Source: Falsiphaeobacter marinintestinus (GTDB lineage: Bacteria; Pseudomonadota; Alphaproteobacteria; Rhodobacterales; Rhodobacteraceae). From it: a stretch of DNA of 64,000 nt. The stretch covers positions 1 through 64,000 of the forward strand of contig NZ_VOGO01000009.1 in NCBI RefSeq assembly GCF_007923355.1, read 5' to 3'. The translations under genes were made by a program, and so were the position numbers. Below, piece by piece: positions 27,184 to 35,686 of this stretch (its first letter is position 1; each line of letters opens with the position of its first letter). The notes below the pieces were generated by a model that saw only the letters and a program-made list of their open reading frames with translations, ran no database searches and was not told the origin of the DNA.

Positions 27184-27984
27184 TTATAGCTCCAGAACCA
27201 ACGGGCAATGGTCAGACACTTCTGGGTCCCGGATCACCTGAAAGTCGCGGACGGAGTCCTCTTGGTTGACCAACATGTAATCCGCGAACTTGCCCGGTTT
27301 GTGGTAATGCGCCGTACGTGTGCTGGTGAAGCCGCGGCCGGTCACCAGATCCGTAAAGCCCGCCTGCCCAAGAACCTTCAGCGTCTCGCTCTGCGGCTCA
27401 ACATTGAAATCTCCACAGATCACCGACACGTCGCCGGGTTGCGAGATCTGTCTGGACAGATCCAGCAACCGAAGCGCCTGTGCGGTACGCTCGGGCGTGC
27501 CCATCTTGCCCTTCAGATCACGCAGCCCATGCATATGGGTGATGCTGACAGGTCGATCAGCGGCATAGTCATATATCCGCACCCCATGCGCACTGCGTGA
27601 GCGGGGATGATCGCCATACCCCAGCGGCGAAAACCCTTTGTGCACAAAGCCCTGAACCTGCCCGATGACGGGAAAGGATTTGTGCACGAACGTCGCCAGC
27701 CCCCATTGCGATGGAACCTGTTCTTCCCCATCCCACAACACGCCCTGCGCTGCCGGGCAAAAGGTGGCGACGTGATCCGGCAGCGCCGTGCAGACGTCAC
27801 GGAAGAAATTCGCCCGTTGCGGCAGGATGTGATCGCCATCGCGATAGGTCAGCCAGTCTTTTTCGGTCGCCGGGCTGTGCACGACTTCCTGCAGGCATAA
27901 AACATCGGGGGTGGACGCAGACAGGTAAGGCAACAAAGCCGAATGCAGCTTTCCACCCCAACCGTTCAAACACATGATCTGCAT
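27184..27984 (-). CDS. Endonuclease/exonuclease/phosphatase (EEP)-family hydrolase
   Basis: This 266-residue protein has EEP-fold motifs: QIMCLNGWGGK at the start, CLQEVVHS (Glu metal ligand, about 30-37), ICGDFNVEP (about 190-198) and the final SDHCPLVLEL. These metal-dependent enzymes cleave phosphodiesters or phosphomonoesters of nucleic acids, lipids or sugars. No signal peptide. It appears unrelated to the surrounding catabolic genes and lies divergent from the tartrate dehydrogenase. Confidence 0.8.
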   Translation of the reverse strand: MQIMCLNGWGGKLHSALLPYLSASTPDVLCLQEVVHSPATEKDWLTYRDGDHILPQRANFFRDVCTALPDHVATFCPAAQGVLWDGEEQVPSQWGLATFVHKSFPVIGQVQGFVHKGFSPLGYGDHPRSRSAHGVRIYDYAADRPVSITHMHGLRDLKGKMGTPERTAQALRLLDLSRQISQPGDVSVICGDFNVEPQSETLKVLGQAGFTDLVTGRGFTSTRTAHYHKPGKFADYMLVNQEDSVRDFQVIRDPEVSDHCPLVLEL

Positions 27985-28120
27985 TTGTGACCTTTGCTTG
28001 ATTTACGTTCGCGTATCTTAAGCCATAGTGCCATAACCCCTCAGCTTTTCCACCGAAATGCTGCCGCAAGATATGTTAGTCTTCCCTGCGACCCGCGCAG
28101 GGACCAAGTTGGACCAAATC
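27985..28120. promoter_or_regulatory. Divergent control region with inverted repeat
   Basis: The gap between EEP and tartrate dehydrogenase genes contains CCCTGCG (28084-28090) and CGCAGGG (28096-28102), a perfect 7-bp inverted repeat with a 5-base spacer, 19 bases before the dehydrogenase start, then a GGACCAA direct repeat. A repressor or leader hairpin are both possible. Confidence 0.35.
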
Positions 28121-29197
28121 ATGAAACGCTATAAAATCGCCTCTATCCCCGCAGACGGTATCGGACCCGAAGTCATCGCCGCCGGACTGCAGGCGCTGAA
28201 CGCTCTTGCCGTGCGCGATGGCGGGTTCGAACTGGATGTCACCGATTTCGATTGGGGGTCTGATCGATACAAGCGGACCGGGGCGCTGATGCCCGATGAC
28301 GGCATCGAACAGCTGAAGGCTTTTGATGCGATCTTTTTCGGGGCGGTCGGCGCGCCGGATGTGCCTGACCACGTGTCGCTTTGGGGGCTTCGCCTGCCGA
28401 TCTGCCAGGGCTTTGATCAATACGCCAACGTCCGCCCCACCAGGATCCTGCCGGGGATCAAGGCGCCTTTGGCCGATGTTGGCCCGGGCGATCTGGATTG
28501 GGTGATCGTGCGCGAAAACTCGGAAGGGGAATATGCTGGCATGGGGGGGCGCGCCCATCGCGGCCTGCCCGAAGAGGTCGGGACCGAAGTCGCGATTTTC
28601 ACCCGCACCGGCGTCACACGCATCATGCGCTATGCGTTCAAGCTGGCCCAGCTGCGTCCCCGCAAGTTTCTGACCGTGGTGACCAAATCGAACGCGCAGC
28701 GCCACGGCATGGTCATGTGGGATGAGATCGCGGATGAGGTCTCACACGAATTCCCGAATGTGACATGGGACAAGATGCTGGTTGATGCGATGACCGCGCG
28801 GATGGTCAAAGACCCGCAAAGCCTGGACACCATCGTGGCCACCAACCTGCATGCCGATATCCTGTCGGATCTTGCCGGTGCGCTGGCAGGCAGCCTTGGG
28901 GTTGCACCCACCGCCAATATCGACCCCGGGCGACGGTTTCCGTCAATGTTCGAACCGATCCACGGCTCGGCCTTTGATATCGCCGGACAAGGCATCGCCA
29001 ACCCGGTGGCAACCTTCTGGACGGCCGCGCAAATGTTGGAACATATTGGCGAAGGCGACGCCGCCGCGCGATTGATGCTGGCGGTCGAAAAAACTTGCGA
29101 AGCCAGAGTCATGACGCCCGATATCGGCGGCACGGCCAGCACGCAGGAGGTGACGGATGCTGTGTGCGAGATGATCCGAAGCTCGAACATCTTGTGA
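28121..29197 (+). CDS. Tartrate dehydrogenase/decarboxylase-family protein
   Basis: This 358-residue member of the isocitrate/isopropylmalate dehydrogenase family starts MKRYKIASIPADGIGPEVI. The tartrate dehydrogenase (TtuC/DmlA) branch is indicated by the WGLRLPICQGFDQYANVRP segment; VRENSEGEYAGMGG and MFEPIHGSAFDIAG are family hallmarks. It oxidises tartrate, D-malate or a 3-substituted malate with NAD+ and a divalent metal. ATG 28121 fits family length; an upstream in-frame ATG at 28058 is less likely. It is convergent with leuD. In this neighbourhood a substituted malate is a plausible substrate. Confidence 0.85.
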   Translation: MKRYKIASIPADGIGPEVIAAGLQALNALAVRDGGFELDVTDFDWGSDRYKRTGALMPDDGIEQLKAFDAIFFGAVGAPDVPDHVSLWGLRLPICQGFDQYANVRPTRILPGIKAPLADVGPGDLDWVIVRENSEGEYAGMGGRAHRGLPEEVGTEVAIFTRTGVTRIMRYAFKLAQLRPRKFLTVVTKSNAQRHGMVMWDEIADEVSHEFPNVTWDKMLVDAMTARMVKDPQSLDTIVATNLHADILSDLAGALAGSLGVAPTANIDPGRRFPSMFEPIHGSAFDIAGQGIANPVATFWTAAQMLEHIGEGDAAARLMLAVEKTCEARVMTPDIGGTASTQEVTDAVCEMIRSSNIL

Positions 29198-29203
29198 CGT
29201 CAG

Positions 29204-29221
29204 TCTGGGTTTCAGACCCAG
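29204..29221. other. Hairpin at the convergent ends of tartrate dehydrogenase and leuD
   Basis: CTGGGT and ACCCAG pair around TTCAG in the 14-base gap, running into the end of leuD. It may act as a weak shared terminator; there is no T tract. Confidence 0.25.
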
Positions 29222-29802
29222 GCCCAGGCCGCACCTGCTTTGCGCCGGTCTCTGAACTCAGCGATCTGATCCGCCCTGTCGCGGGTCAGATCAATGTCAT
29301 CCCACCCGTTCATCAGCTTGGTGCGCCAGACCGGGTCCAGATCGAACTTGATCCTCAAGTCGCCGGTCACGATCTCAAGCCGCTCAAGGTCGATGCAGGC
29401 GCTGTGATCGACCTCTTTCATCAGCGCTTCGGCCTCTGCTTCTGACACCTTGGCGGGCAACAGCCCATTGTTCACCGCATTGGACGCAAAGATATCGCCG
29501 AAACTTGGTGCGATAACGGCCCGGAACCCGGAATCCACCAGCGCATAAACGGCAGCTTCTCGCGACGATCCGCAGCCGAAATTGCGGCGTGCGATCAGGA
29601 TGGATGCATCGGGTACGGCAGCCAGCGCAAAGTCGGGGCGCAGGGAGCCGTCCGCATCGCGAGCCATGTCATGCAGCAGAAACCGACCGTACCCTTGGCT
29701 GCGTGGCGTCGACATGAACCGCGCCGGGATCAGCTGATCCGTGTCGATATTCTCGATCGGCAGGGCGACCATGCGGCCCTCATGTGAAGTCCAGCCCGGC
29801 AT
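29212..29802 (-). CDS. leuD: 3-isopropylmalate dehydratase small subunit-like protein
   Basis: This 196-residue aconitase-family swivel-domain protein has NFGCGSSREAAVYAL (about 75-89) and FASNAVNNGLLPAKV (about 104-118), hallmarks of LeuD. With LeuC it interconverts 2- and 3-isopropylmalate via dehydration and rehydration. Its ATG overlaps the LeuC stop as ATGA. No leuA or leuB is present here, and the partner genes are catabolic, so isomerisation of another alkyl-malate or -maleate is possible. Confidence 0.85.
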   Translation of the reverse strand: MPGWTSHEGRMVALPIENIDTDQLIPARFMSTPRSQGYGRFLLHDMARDADGSLRPDFALAAVPDASILIARRNFGCGSSREAAVYALVDSGFRAVIAPSFGDIFASNAVNNGLLPAKVSEAEAEALMKEVDHSACIDLERLEIVTGDLRIKFDLDPVWRTKLMNGWDDIDLTRDRADQIAEFRDRRKAGAAWAWV

Positions 29803-31205
29803 CAGATCCTTCCTGCCAGCAAAGGCCGCGCATCGGTCAGCTTGCCGGTCACGGCGGCTGCCGCAACCATCACGGGCGACATCAGATGGGTTCGCGACCC
29901 TGGGCCCTGTCGGCCCCTAAAATTGCGATTGGTGGTTGATGCGCAGCGTTTTCCCGGGGCAACCAGATCGCCGTTCATGCCGACACACATCGAACACCCC
30001 GACGCCACCCAGTCCAGCCCGGCATCGCGAAAGATCTGGTCAAGCCCTTCGGCCTCGGCCTGCACCCGGATCGGGGTGGATCCCGGCGATACCATCCCGG
30101 GCACCTGCGCCCGACGCCCCTTCATTACAGCCGCCGCAGCGCGCAGATCTTCGATCCGCGCATTGGTGCAGGATCCGATAAACACCTGATCGACCGGAAT
30201 GCCGATCAAAGGGCGGCCCGCTGACAACCCCATATACTCCAACGCCGCGCGGGCCATGTCGGCCTGCGACTCTCCCAACCGCGCGGGATCGGGCAGAACT
30301 GCCCCGATGGGCAGAGCCTGTTCCGGGCTGGTGCCCCATGTCACGATGGGTTCGATCTCGGAAGCATCGAATGATGTTTCGCGGTCGAACGCAGCATCGT
30401 TGTCGGTGACAAGCTGCGCCCAATCACCCAGTGCGGCGTCCCACGCGGCTCCTGCAGGCGCAAACGGGCGGCCACGGACATAGTCGAACGTCACCTGATC
30501 CGGCGCCACCATGCCCAGCCGTGCACCGCCTTCGATCGATAGATTGCACAGGGTCATCCGCCCTTCCATTGACAGATCGCGGATCGCTTGCCCGGCATAT
30601 TCCACCGCATGGCCCCGTGCCCCGTCCGTACCCAGCTTGGCAATCCAGTTCAGCGCGATGTCCTTGGCCCCGACGCCCGGTGCAAGCCTGCCGTCCACCG
30701 TGATTCGCATCGACTTGGGCCGTTTCTGCCAGATCGTCTGGGTCGCCAGTACATGCGCCACCTCGGTTGCGCCGATCCCGAAGGCCAGAGCGCCGAACGC
30801 GCCATGTGTGGAGGTGTGGCTGTCGCCGCAATTGATCAGCAGCCCCGGCAGGGTCAGCCCCTGCTCCGGCCCCAGCACGTGCACGATGCCCTGATAGGGG
30901 CTGTTCAGCCCGAAAATCCGGATGTCATGCGCTTTGGCATTCCGCTCAAGCGTGTCGATCATGCCCGCGATCTGCGCGTTCTCGATATGGTCGCGGTCAT
31001 GTGTGGGGGCGTAATGATCGACGACGGCAATGGTCAGGCTGGGCTCGGCCACCGCCAGCCCGCGCGCGGCGATCTTGGCAAACCCGTGATGCGACCCTTC
31101 ATGCACCAGGTGCCGGTCGACCCACAAAAGCGACGACCCATCATCGCGGCGCAGGATCTCGTGGGCGGACCACAATTTATCAAGCAAGGTGGTGGGCCGG
31201 GGCAA
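29802..31205 (-). CDS. leuC: 3-isopropylmalate dehydratase large subunit-like protein
   Basis: This 467-residue aconitase-family large subunit has GDSHTSTHGAFGALAFGIG, the cluster ligands in FIGSCTNARIEDLR and GCSMCVGMNGD, and RNFRGRQGPGSRTHLMSP. It binds a [4Fe-4S] cluster and acts with LeuD. The start is most likely TTG 31205, with AGGAG at 31214-31218 eight bases upstream; this gives normal family length and no ATG fits. Longer upstream frames are unsupported. Whether it serves leucine synthesis or a substituted malate pathway is open; the neighbouring lyase at 36297 supports the latter. Confidence 0.85.
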   Translation of the reverse strand: MPRPTTLLDKLWSAHEILRRDDGSSLLWVDRHLVHEGSHHGFAKIAARGLAVAEPSLTIAVVDHYAPTHDRDHIENAQIAGMIDTLERNAKAHDIRIFGLNSPYQGIVHVLGPEQGLTLPGLLINCGDSHTSTHGAFGALAFGIGATEVAHVLATQTIWQKRPKSMRITVDGRLAPGVGAKDIALNWIAKLGTDGARGHAVEYAGQAIRDLSMEGRMTLCNLSIEGGARLGMVAPDQVTFDYVRGRPFAPAGAAWDAALGDWAQLVTDNDAAFDRETSFDASEIEPIVTWGTSPEQALPIGAVLPDPARLGESQADMARAALEYMGLSAGRPLIGIPVDQVFIGSCTNARIEDLRAAAAVMKGRRAQVPGMVSPGSTPIRVQAEAEGLDQIFRDAGLDWVASGCSMCVGMNGDLVAPGKRCASTTNRNFRGRQGPGSRTHLMSPVMVAAAAVTGKLTDARPLLAGRI

Positions 31206-31272
31206 ACCAAACGCTCCTAACTGGGGCTTGATGCCCGGTGACGTTCTCGAAACTCTACAGGTGCGCTGTGGC

Positions 31273-31292
31273 TTGGCAAGGAATTGTGCCAA
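31273..31292. promoter_or_regulatory. Candidate operator in the leuC/tautomerase divergent region
   Basis: TTGGCA-N8-TGCCAA is a perfect inverted repeat lying between the divergent leuC and tautomerase-fusion starts (gap 31206-31365). Position suggests a shared operator; the binding protein is unknown. Confidence 0.4.
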
Positions 31293-31365
31293 ATCCTGCT
31301 GGGCATTTGACATCGCGGGATCTTTCCGTGCGAATGGGCGCATCACGATATGGGGAAAGTGGCAC

Positions 31366-31932
31366 ATGCCGGTTGTCGAACTGCATCTGATCGAAGGGTA
31401 CTCGGGCGAAGACAGGCAACGCCTGTGTGCCGCCATGACCGACGCCGTGCGTCTTGTCGTGCCCGCCCCACCCGAAGCGGTCACCGTGATGATCCACGAA
31501 ATGGACGCGGCCAGCTATATGCGCGGGCGCACGGCAAAAACACCGGCCCCGGCGCAACCTTCGCCGTCGCAAGTCGTGCAGGATTATCTGGCGGCGATGG
31601 AGGCGCGCGACCTGGATCGCGCCAAGGGGTACCTGGGCGACGGGTTTCAGATGATCTTTCCCGGAACCGATCCGATGACAACGCTGGAAGAACTGATTGC
31701 CTGGTCCAAGCCGCGCTATGCCTTCGTGAAGAAAACCTATGAGGGCTATGACGAAATGCAAAGCGCGGGCGCGGCGGCGTTTGTTTATTGTCGCGGCACG
31801 CTGTTTGGCGAATGGCCCGATGGCACACTGTTCGACGGCATTCGGTTCATTGATCGGTTCGAAGTCACGGGCGGCAAAATCACACGGCAGGACGTCTGGA
31901 ACGACATCGCCGAAGTGCAGGCGCAATCATGA
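31366..31932 (+). CDS. 4-oxalocrotonate tautomerase - SnoaL/NTF2-like fusion
   Basis: This 188-residue protein joins a tautomerase domain (1-57; catalytic Pro1 exposed after Met removal, MPVVELHLIEGYSGED, HEMDAASY) through a Pro/Ala linker (58-69) to a SnoaL-like cone fold (70-188; VQDYLAAMEARDLDRA, FDGIRFIDRFEVTGGKI). Tautomerases of this family carry out keto-enol tautomerisation, decarboxylation or dehalogenation; SnoaL-like domains bind small ligands and can be aldol/isomerase enzymes. ATG 31366 is chosen because Pro must follow the initiator; longer frames upstream are not needed. It overlaps HyuB by four bases. Domain calls are firm; combined activity unknown. Confidence 0.75.
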   Translation: MPVVELHLIEGYSGEDRQRLCAAMTDAVRLVVPAPPEAVTVMIHEMDAASYMRGRTAKTPAPAQPSPSQVVQDYLAAMEARDLDRAKGYLGDGFQMIFPGTDPMTTLEELIAWSKPRYAFVKKTYEGYDEMQSAGAAAFVYCRGTLFGEWPDGTLFDGIRFIDRFEVTGGKITRQDVWNDIAEVQAQS

Positions 31933-33626
31933 GCCGCGATATCGATCCGATCACGCTGGCCGTTCTTGCCGGGCGGATGGAGCAGATCGCGGATGAAATG
32001 GACGCAACCCTGTTTCGCGCCGCCTTCAACCCGATCATCGCCGAAGCGCACGATGCCAGCCACGGACTGTATCATGCCGCATCAGGCGATACGCTGGTGC
32101 AGGGTAAAAGCGGGTTGCCGATTTTCGTCGGCGTGATGTCTTTCGCCGTTAAGGCCGTGATCGACAAGGCAGCGGCCGATGGCGATCTGGCCGATGGTGA
32201 CATCTATATTTTCAATGACGCGCATATCGGCGGCACACATCTTAGCGATATGCGCCTTGTGCGGCCCTATTTCTATAAGGGTGAGTTGTTCTGCTATCTC
32301 GCTTCGGTCGGCCATTGGCACGACGTCGGCGGCGCTGTTCCGGGCAACTACAATCCTGCAGCCACAGACGCGTTTCAGGAAGCGTTCGTTCTGCCCCCGG
32401 TCAAACTCGCCCGCGCAGGTCAGATCAGTCAGGATATTATCGACATCCTGTTGCGCAACACCCGCTTGCCGCAATCAGCCGAGGGCGACTTGAACGGCCA
32501 GCTTGGCGCGTTGGATCTTGGCGTCAAACGTATGGACGAACTGCTGTCCGAATACGGCACAGATACAGTCAGCGCCGCGCTGGACGCGATGGGCAACCGG
32601 GCCGAGGCCCTGATGCGCGCCGAACTGACCGCCTTGCCCGACGGACGATGGAGCGCTGAGGACTTCCTTGACAACGACGGTATCAGCGACGCGGCCCTGC
32701 CGATCTGCGTGTCCCTCGAGATCAAGGGCGACCGGATGGTGCTGGATTTCGAAGGCACCGCGCCGCGGTGTGCCGGGCCGGTGAACATTGCGCTCCCTAC
32801 TGCGGTTGCAACGGCGTATGTCGCGATCAAGCATATTTTTCCGTCGCTTCCCGCCAATGCCGGAGTCATGCGCCCGGTTGACGTAAAGGTGCCCGAAGGC
32901 TCGCTGTTGTCGGCTGAATTCCCGGCCCCGGTCGGTGGGTATACCGAAACCATCCTGCGAATGATCGACGTGATTTTTTCCGCAGCCTCGCAAGCCGCGC
33001 CTGAGCGTGTCGTGGCCAATGCCTATGGTACGATCAATGCGCTGTCGATTGCCGGCAAACGCGCCAACGGGGCACCTTGGGTGATGTTCAGCTTTTATGG
33101 CGGCGGCCACGGCGGCTCGGTCGAAAGCGATGGTTTGAACCACGGCAACGCGCCGATTTCAACGGCCACAATTCCACCAATGGAAATTCTGGAAGCGGCT
33201 TATCCCGTGATGTTCCGCCAATGGGCGCTGCGCCCCGACAGTGGTGGCGCAGGCGCGCATCGCGGTGGCATGGGGGCGGTTTATGAAATCGAAGTGTTGG
33301 AAGAAAACGGGGCCGAGGCGTTCCTGTTTGGCGAACGCGGTCGCTTTGCGCCCCAGGGCGTTGCCGGTGGCGGAACCGGCGCGATGAACGTGTTTTCTTA
33401 TGAACAGGACAACGGCTGGCTGAACCCGCCGCTGATCTCAAAAATGCGCGGTATCAAGCTGCGTCAGGGGCAAGCGGTGCGATTGGAAACCCCTGGTGGT
33501 GGGGGCTATGGGGTGGCGTCTGATCGCGACCCGGCCGCCATCGCGCGCGATGTGGCGCGGGGGTTGGTCAGCCCGGATCGGGCGGACACTCTGTATGGCC
33601 CTGCATGGCAGGAGGTCGATCAATGA
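31929..33626 (+). CDS. hyuB: HyuB-type hydantoinase/oxoprolinase subunit B (second copy)
   Basis: This 565-residue hydantoinase B-family protein (FNDAHIGGTHLSDMRLV, about 96-112; GGAGAHRGGMGAVYEI and GGGGYGVASDRD near the C-terminus) precedes its HyuA partner, the reverse of the first pair. It overlaps the tautomerase fusion upstream and the HyuA start downstream. The two HyuB copies are clearly divergent, so a different cyclic amide or related substrate is likely. Confidence 0.9.
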   Translation: MSRDIDPITLAVLAGRMEQIADEMDATLFRAAFNPIIAEAHDASHGLYHAASGDTLVQGKSGLPIFVGVMSFAVKAVIDKAAADGDLADGDIYIFNDAHIGGTHLSDMRLVRPYFYKGELFCYLASVGHWHDVGGAVPGNYNPAATDAFQEAFVLPPVKLARAGQISQDIIDILLRNTRLPQSAEGDLNGQLGALDLGVKRMDELLSEYGTDTVSAALDAMGNRAEALMRAELTALPDGRWSAEDFLDNDGISDAALPICVSLEIKGDRMVLDFEGTAPRCAGPVNIALPTAVATAYVAIKHIFPSLPANAGVMRPVDVKVPEGSLLSAEFPAPVGGYTETILRMIDVIFSAASQAAPERVVANAYGTINALSIAGKRANGAPWVMFSFYGGGHGGSVESDGLNHGNAPISTATIPPMEILEAAYPVMFRQWALRPDSGGAGAHRGGMGAVYEIEVLEENGAEAFLFGERGRFAPQGVAGGGTGAMNVFSYEQDNGWLNPPLISKMRGIKLRQGQAVRLETPGGGGYGVASDRDPAAIARDVARGLVSPDRADTLYGPAWQEVDQ

Positions 33627-35686
33627 GCGGTCGCATGATCGGCGTCGATGTTGGCGGAACCTTTACCGATATCTTCGTGCTGAACGAAGACGACGGCACC
33701 GCCAGCGTCGGCAAAGTGCCCACAACCCGCCCCGACCAGTCAGGTGGGTTTCTGGCCGGGATGGCCGCGCAGGTGGATGATCTGTCCCAGCTTTCGGTCG
33801 TGGTCCACGGCACCACGGCGGGGACAAACGCCCTGCTGGAACGCAAAGGCGCCAAGGCGGGTGTCATCACCACGCAAGGGTTGCGTGACGTTCTGGAAAT
33901 GCGCCGCCGCGACCGCCCCCGCACATGGGGCCTGCGCGGCGATTTTGAACCGGTGGTTCCGCGTGAGTTGCGACTTGAAGTGCCCGAGCGCACGCTGGCC
34001 GATGGATCGATCCGTACTGCCGTCGATCTGCAGGCGGTGCGCGATGCAGCGCACGCCTTGCTGGAACAGGGCTGCGAGGCCGTGTCGATCCTGTTTGCCA
34101 ACGCCTACGCCAACCCGGAAAATGAGGCTGCCGCCGTCGAAACGGTTCGCGCCTTCTGGCCCAACCCGCATGTTTCAGCCAGCCATGAAATCCTGCCCGA
34201 AATTCGTGAATTCGAACGGTTTTCGACCACGGCTCTCAACGCCTATCTGCAACCAGAGATCTCAGGTTATCTGGACCGGTTGCAAGCCGCGTTGCAATCG
34301 GGCGGCTTTGATGGCGAATTCATGATCGTGCAGTCCAATGGCGGCGTGATGGCGGTCGATACGGCATGCCGTTTTCCGGTTCGCACCGCTTTGTCCGGCC
34401 CCGCCGCTGGCGTGATCGCTGCCGGGTACATCGCACAAACCGCCGGTTTCCCGGATGTGATCACCGGCGACATGGGCGGAACCAGCTTTGATGTCTCGTT
34501 GATCTCGGGCGGAAAAACCGTGCTCAGCCCGGAGACTTCGATAGATTTCGGCATGGTCGTGCGCACCCCGATGATCGAGATCACGACAATTGGTGCAGGC
34601 GGTGGCTCGATCTCGTGGGTCGACAAGGGCGGGCTGCTGAACATCGGCCCGGAAAGTGCGGGATCCGACCCGGGGCCAGTGGCCTATGGTCTGGGCAATG
34701 ACCGACCCACGGTCACCGACGCAAATGTCGTGTTGGGCCGGATCGACCCCGACAGCCCCATCGGCGGAAAGCTGAAACGGCTGGACGTCGAGGCCGCGCG
34801 TATCGCCATTGACACCCATGTCGGCCAGCCCCTTGACCTTGATACCGAACAGGCCGCCGAGGCGATCCTGCGGGTCGCCAATTCGCGCATGGCCGGGGCG
34901 ATCCGGCTGGTCAGTATCGAACGCGGATTTGACCCCAAACAGTTTGCCTTTATGCCATTTGGTGGCGGCGGAGCCTTGCACGCAGGCGCCATGATGGCCG
35001 AGGTCGGCATCGCCCGCGCAATTGTCCCGCGCTATCCCGGCGTCACATCGGCCATGGGTTGCGTTATCGCCGATATGCGGCAGGATTTCGTGCAAACCAT
35101 CAACACGCTGGTCGATCATCTGGACGAAGCCGCTCTGGCCCGGTTCATGCAGGATCACACAGATACCGGCATGGAGATGCTGGATGCCGCCCGTACCCGG
35201 TTTCAGGCACGCGAAGTGACGTTTGAACTGGACATGGCCTATGTCGGGCAGACGCACACAGTTCCCGTGCCGCTGACCGTCAGTCTTACTGAAGGCAAGG
35301 TTCAGGCCCCGACCCGTGCCGACGTTATAGCGGCGTTCGACACCGCCTATCACGGTATTTATGGGCGGCTCCTGGACAAGGGGATGAGGCGGATCCTGAA
35401 TCTGCGTTCGGCAGTCACCGGCAAACGGCCGAAGTTCGATCTGTCGACGTTGGCGCCATCAGGAACCGTACGGATTGCCCCCAAAAACGTCCGACCTGTA
35501 CATTTCGGTAGCGAGTGGCGTGACACGGCGATTTATGACCGTCTTAGCCTGCCGGTTGGAACCGTAATCAAAGGTCCGGCCATTCTGGAACAACTCGACA
35601 CCACCGTGCTGATCGAACCCGGGTTGTCGGGACGCGTCGATGCATATGGAAACACCATCATCGAACCGGCGGAGGGCGAGGTATGA
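33623..35686 (+). CDS. hyuA: HyuA-type hydantoinase/oxoprolinase subunit A (second copy)
   Basis: This 687-residue protein starts MSGRMIGVDVGGTFTDIFVL and has the internal ITGDMGGTSFDVSLIS and GAGGGSISWVDKGG blocks of the family. It binds ATP and acts with HyuB. ATG 33623 overlaps the HyuB stop and follows AGGAGG at 33610-33615. Conserved ring-opening or carboxylation chemistry is known for the family; the substrate is not. Confidence 0.9.
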   Translation: MSGRMIGVDVGGTFTDIFVLNEDDGTASVGKVPTTRPDQSGGFLAGMAAQVDDLSQLSVVVHGTTAGTNALLERKGAKAGVITTQGLRDVLEMRRRDRPRTWGLRGDFEPVVPRELRLEVPERTLADGSIRTAVDLQAVRDAAHALLEQGCEAVSILFANAYANPENEAAAVETVRAFWPNPHVSASHEILPEIREFERFSTTALNAYLQPEISGYLDRLQAALQSGGFDGEFMIVQSNGGVMAVDTACRFPVRTALSGPAAGVIAAGYIAQTAGFPDVITGDMGGTSFDVSLISGGKTVLSPETSIDFGMVVRTPMIEITTIGAGGGSISWVDKGGLLNIGPESAGSDPGPVAYGLGNDRPTVTDANVVLGRIDPDSPIGGKLKRLDVEAARIAIDTHVGQPLDLDTEQAAEAILRVANSRMAGAIRLVSIERGFDPKQFAFMPFGGGGALHAGAMMAEVGIARAIVPRYPGVTSAMGCVIADMRQDFVQTINTLVDHLDEAALARFMQDHTDTGMEMLDAARTRFQAREVTFELDMAYVGQTHTVPVPLTVSLTEGKVQAPTRADVIAAFDTAYHGIYGRLLDKGMRRILNLRSAVTGKRPKFDLSTLAPSGTVRIAPKNVRPVHFGSEWRDTAIYDRLSLPVGTVIKGPAILEQLDTTVLIEPGLSGRVDAYGNTIIEPAEGEV

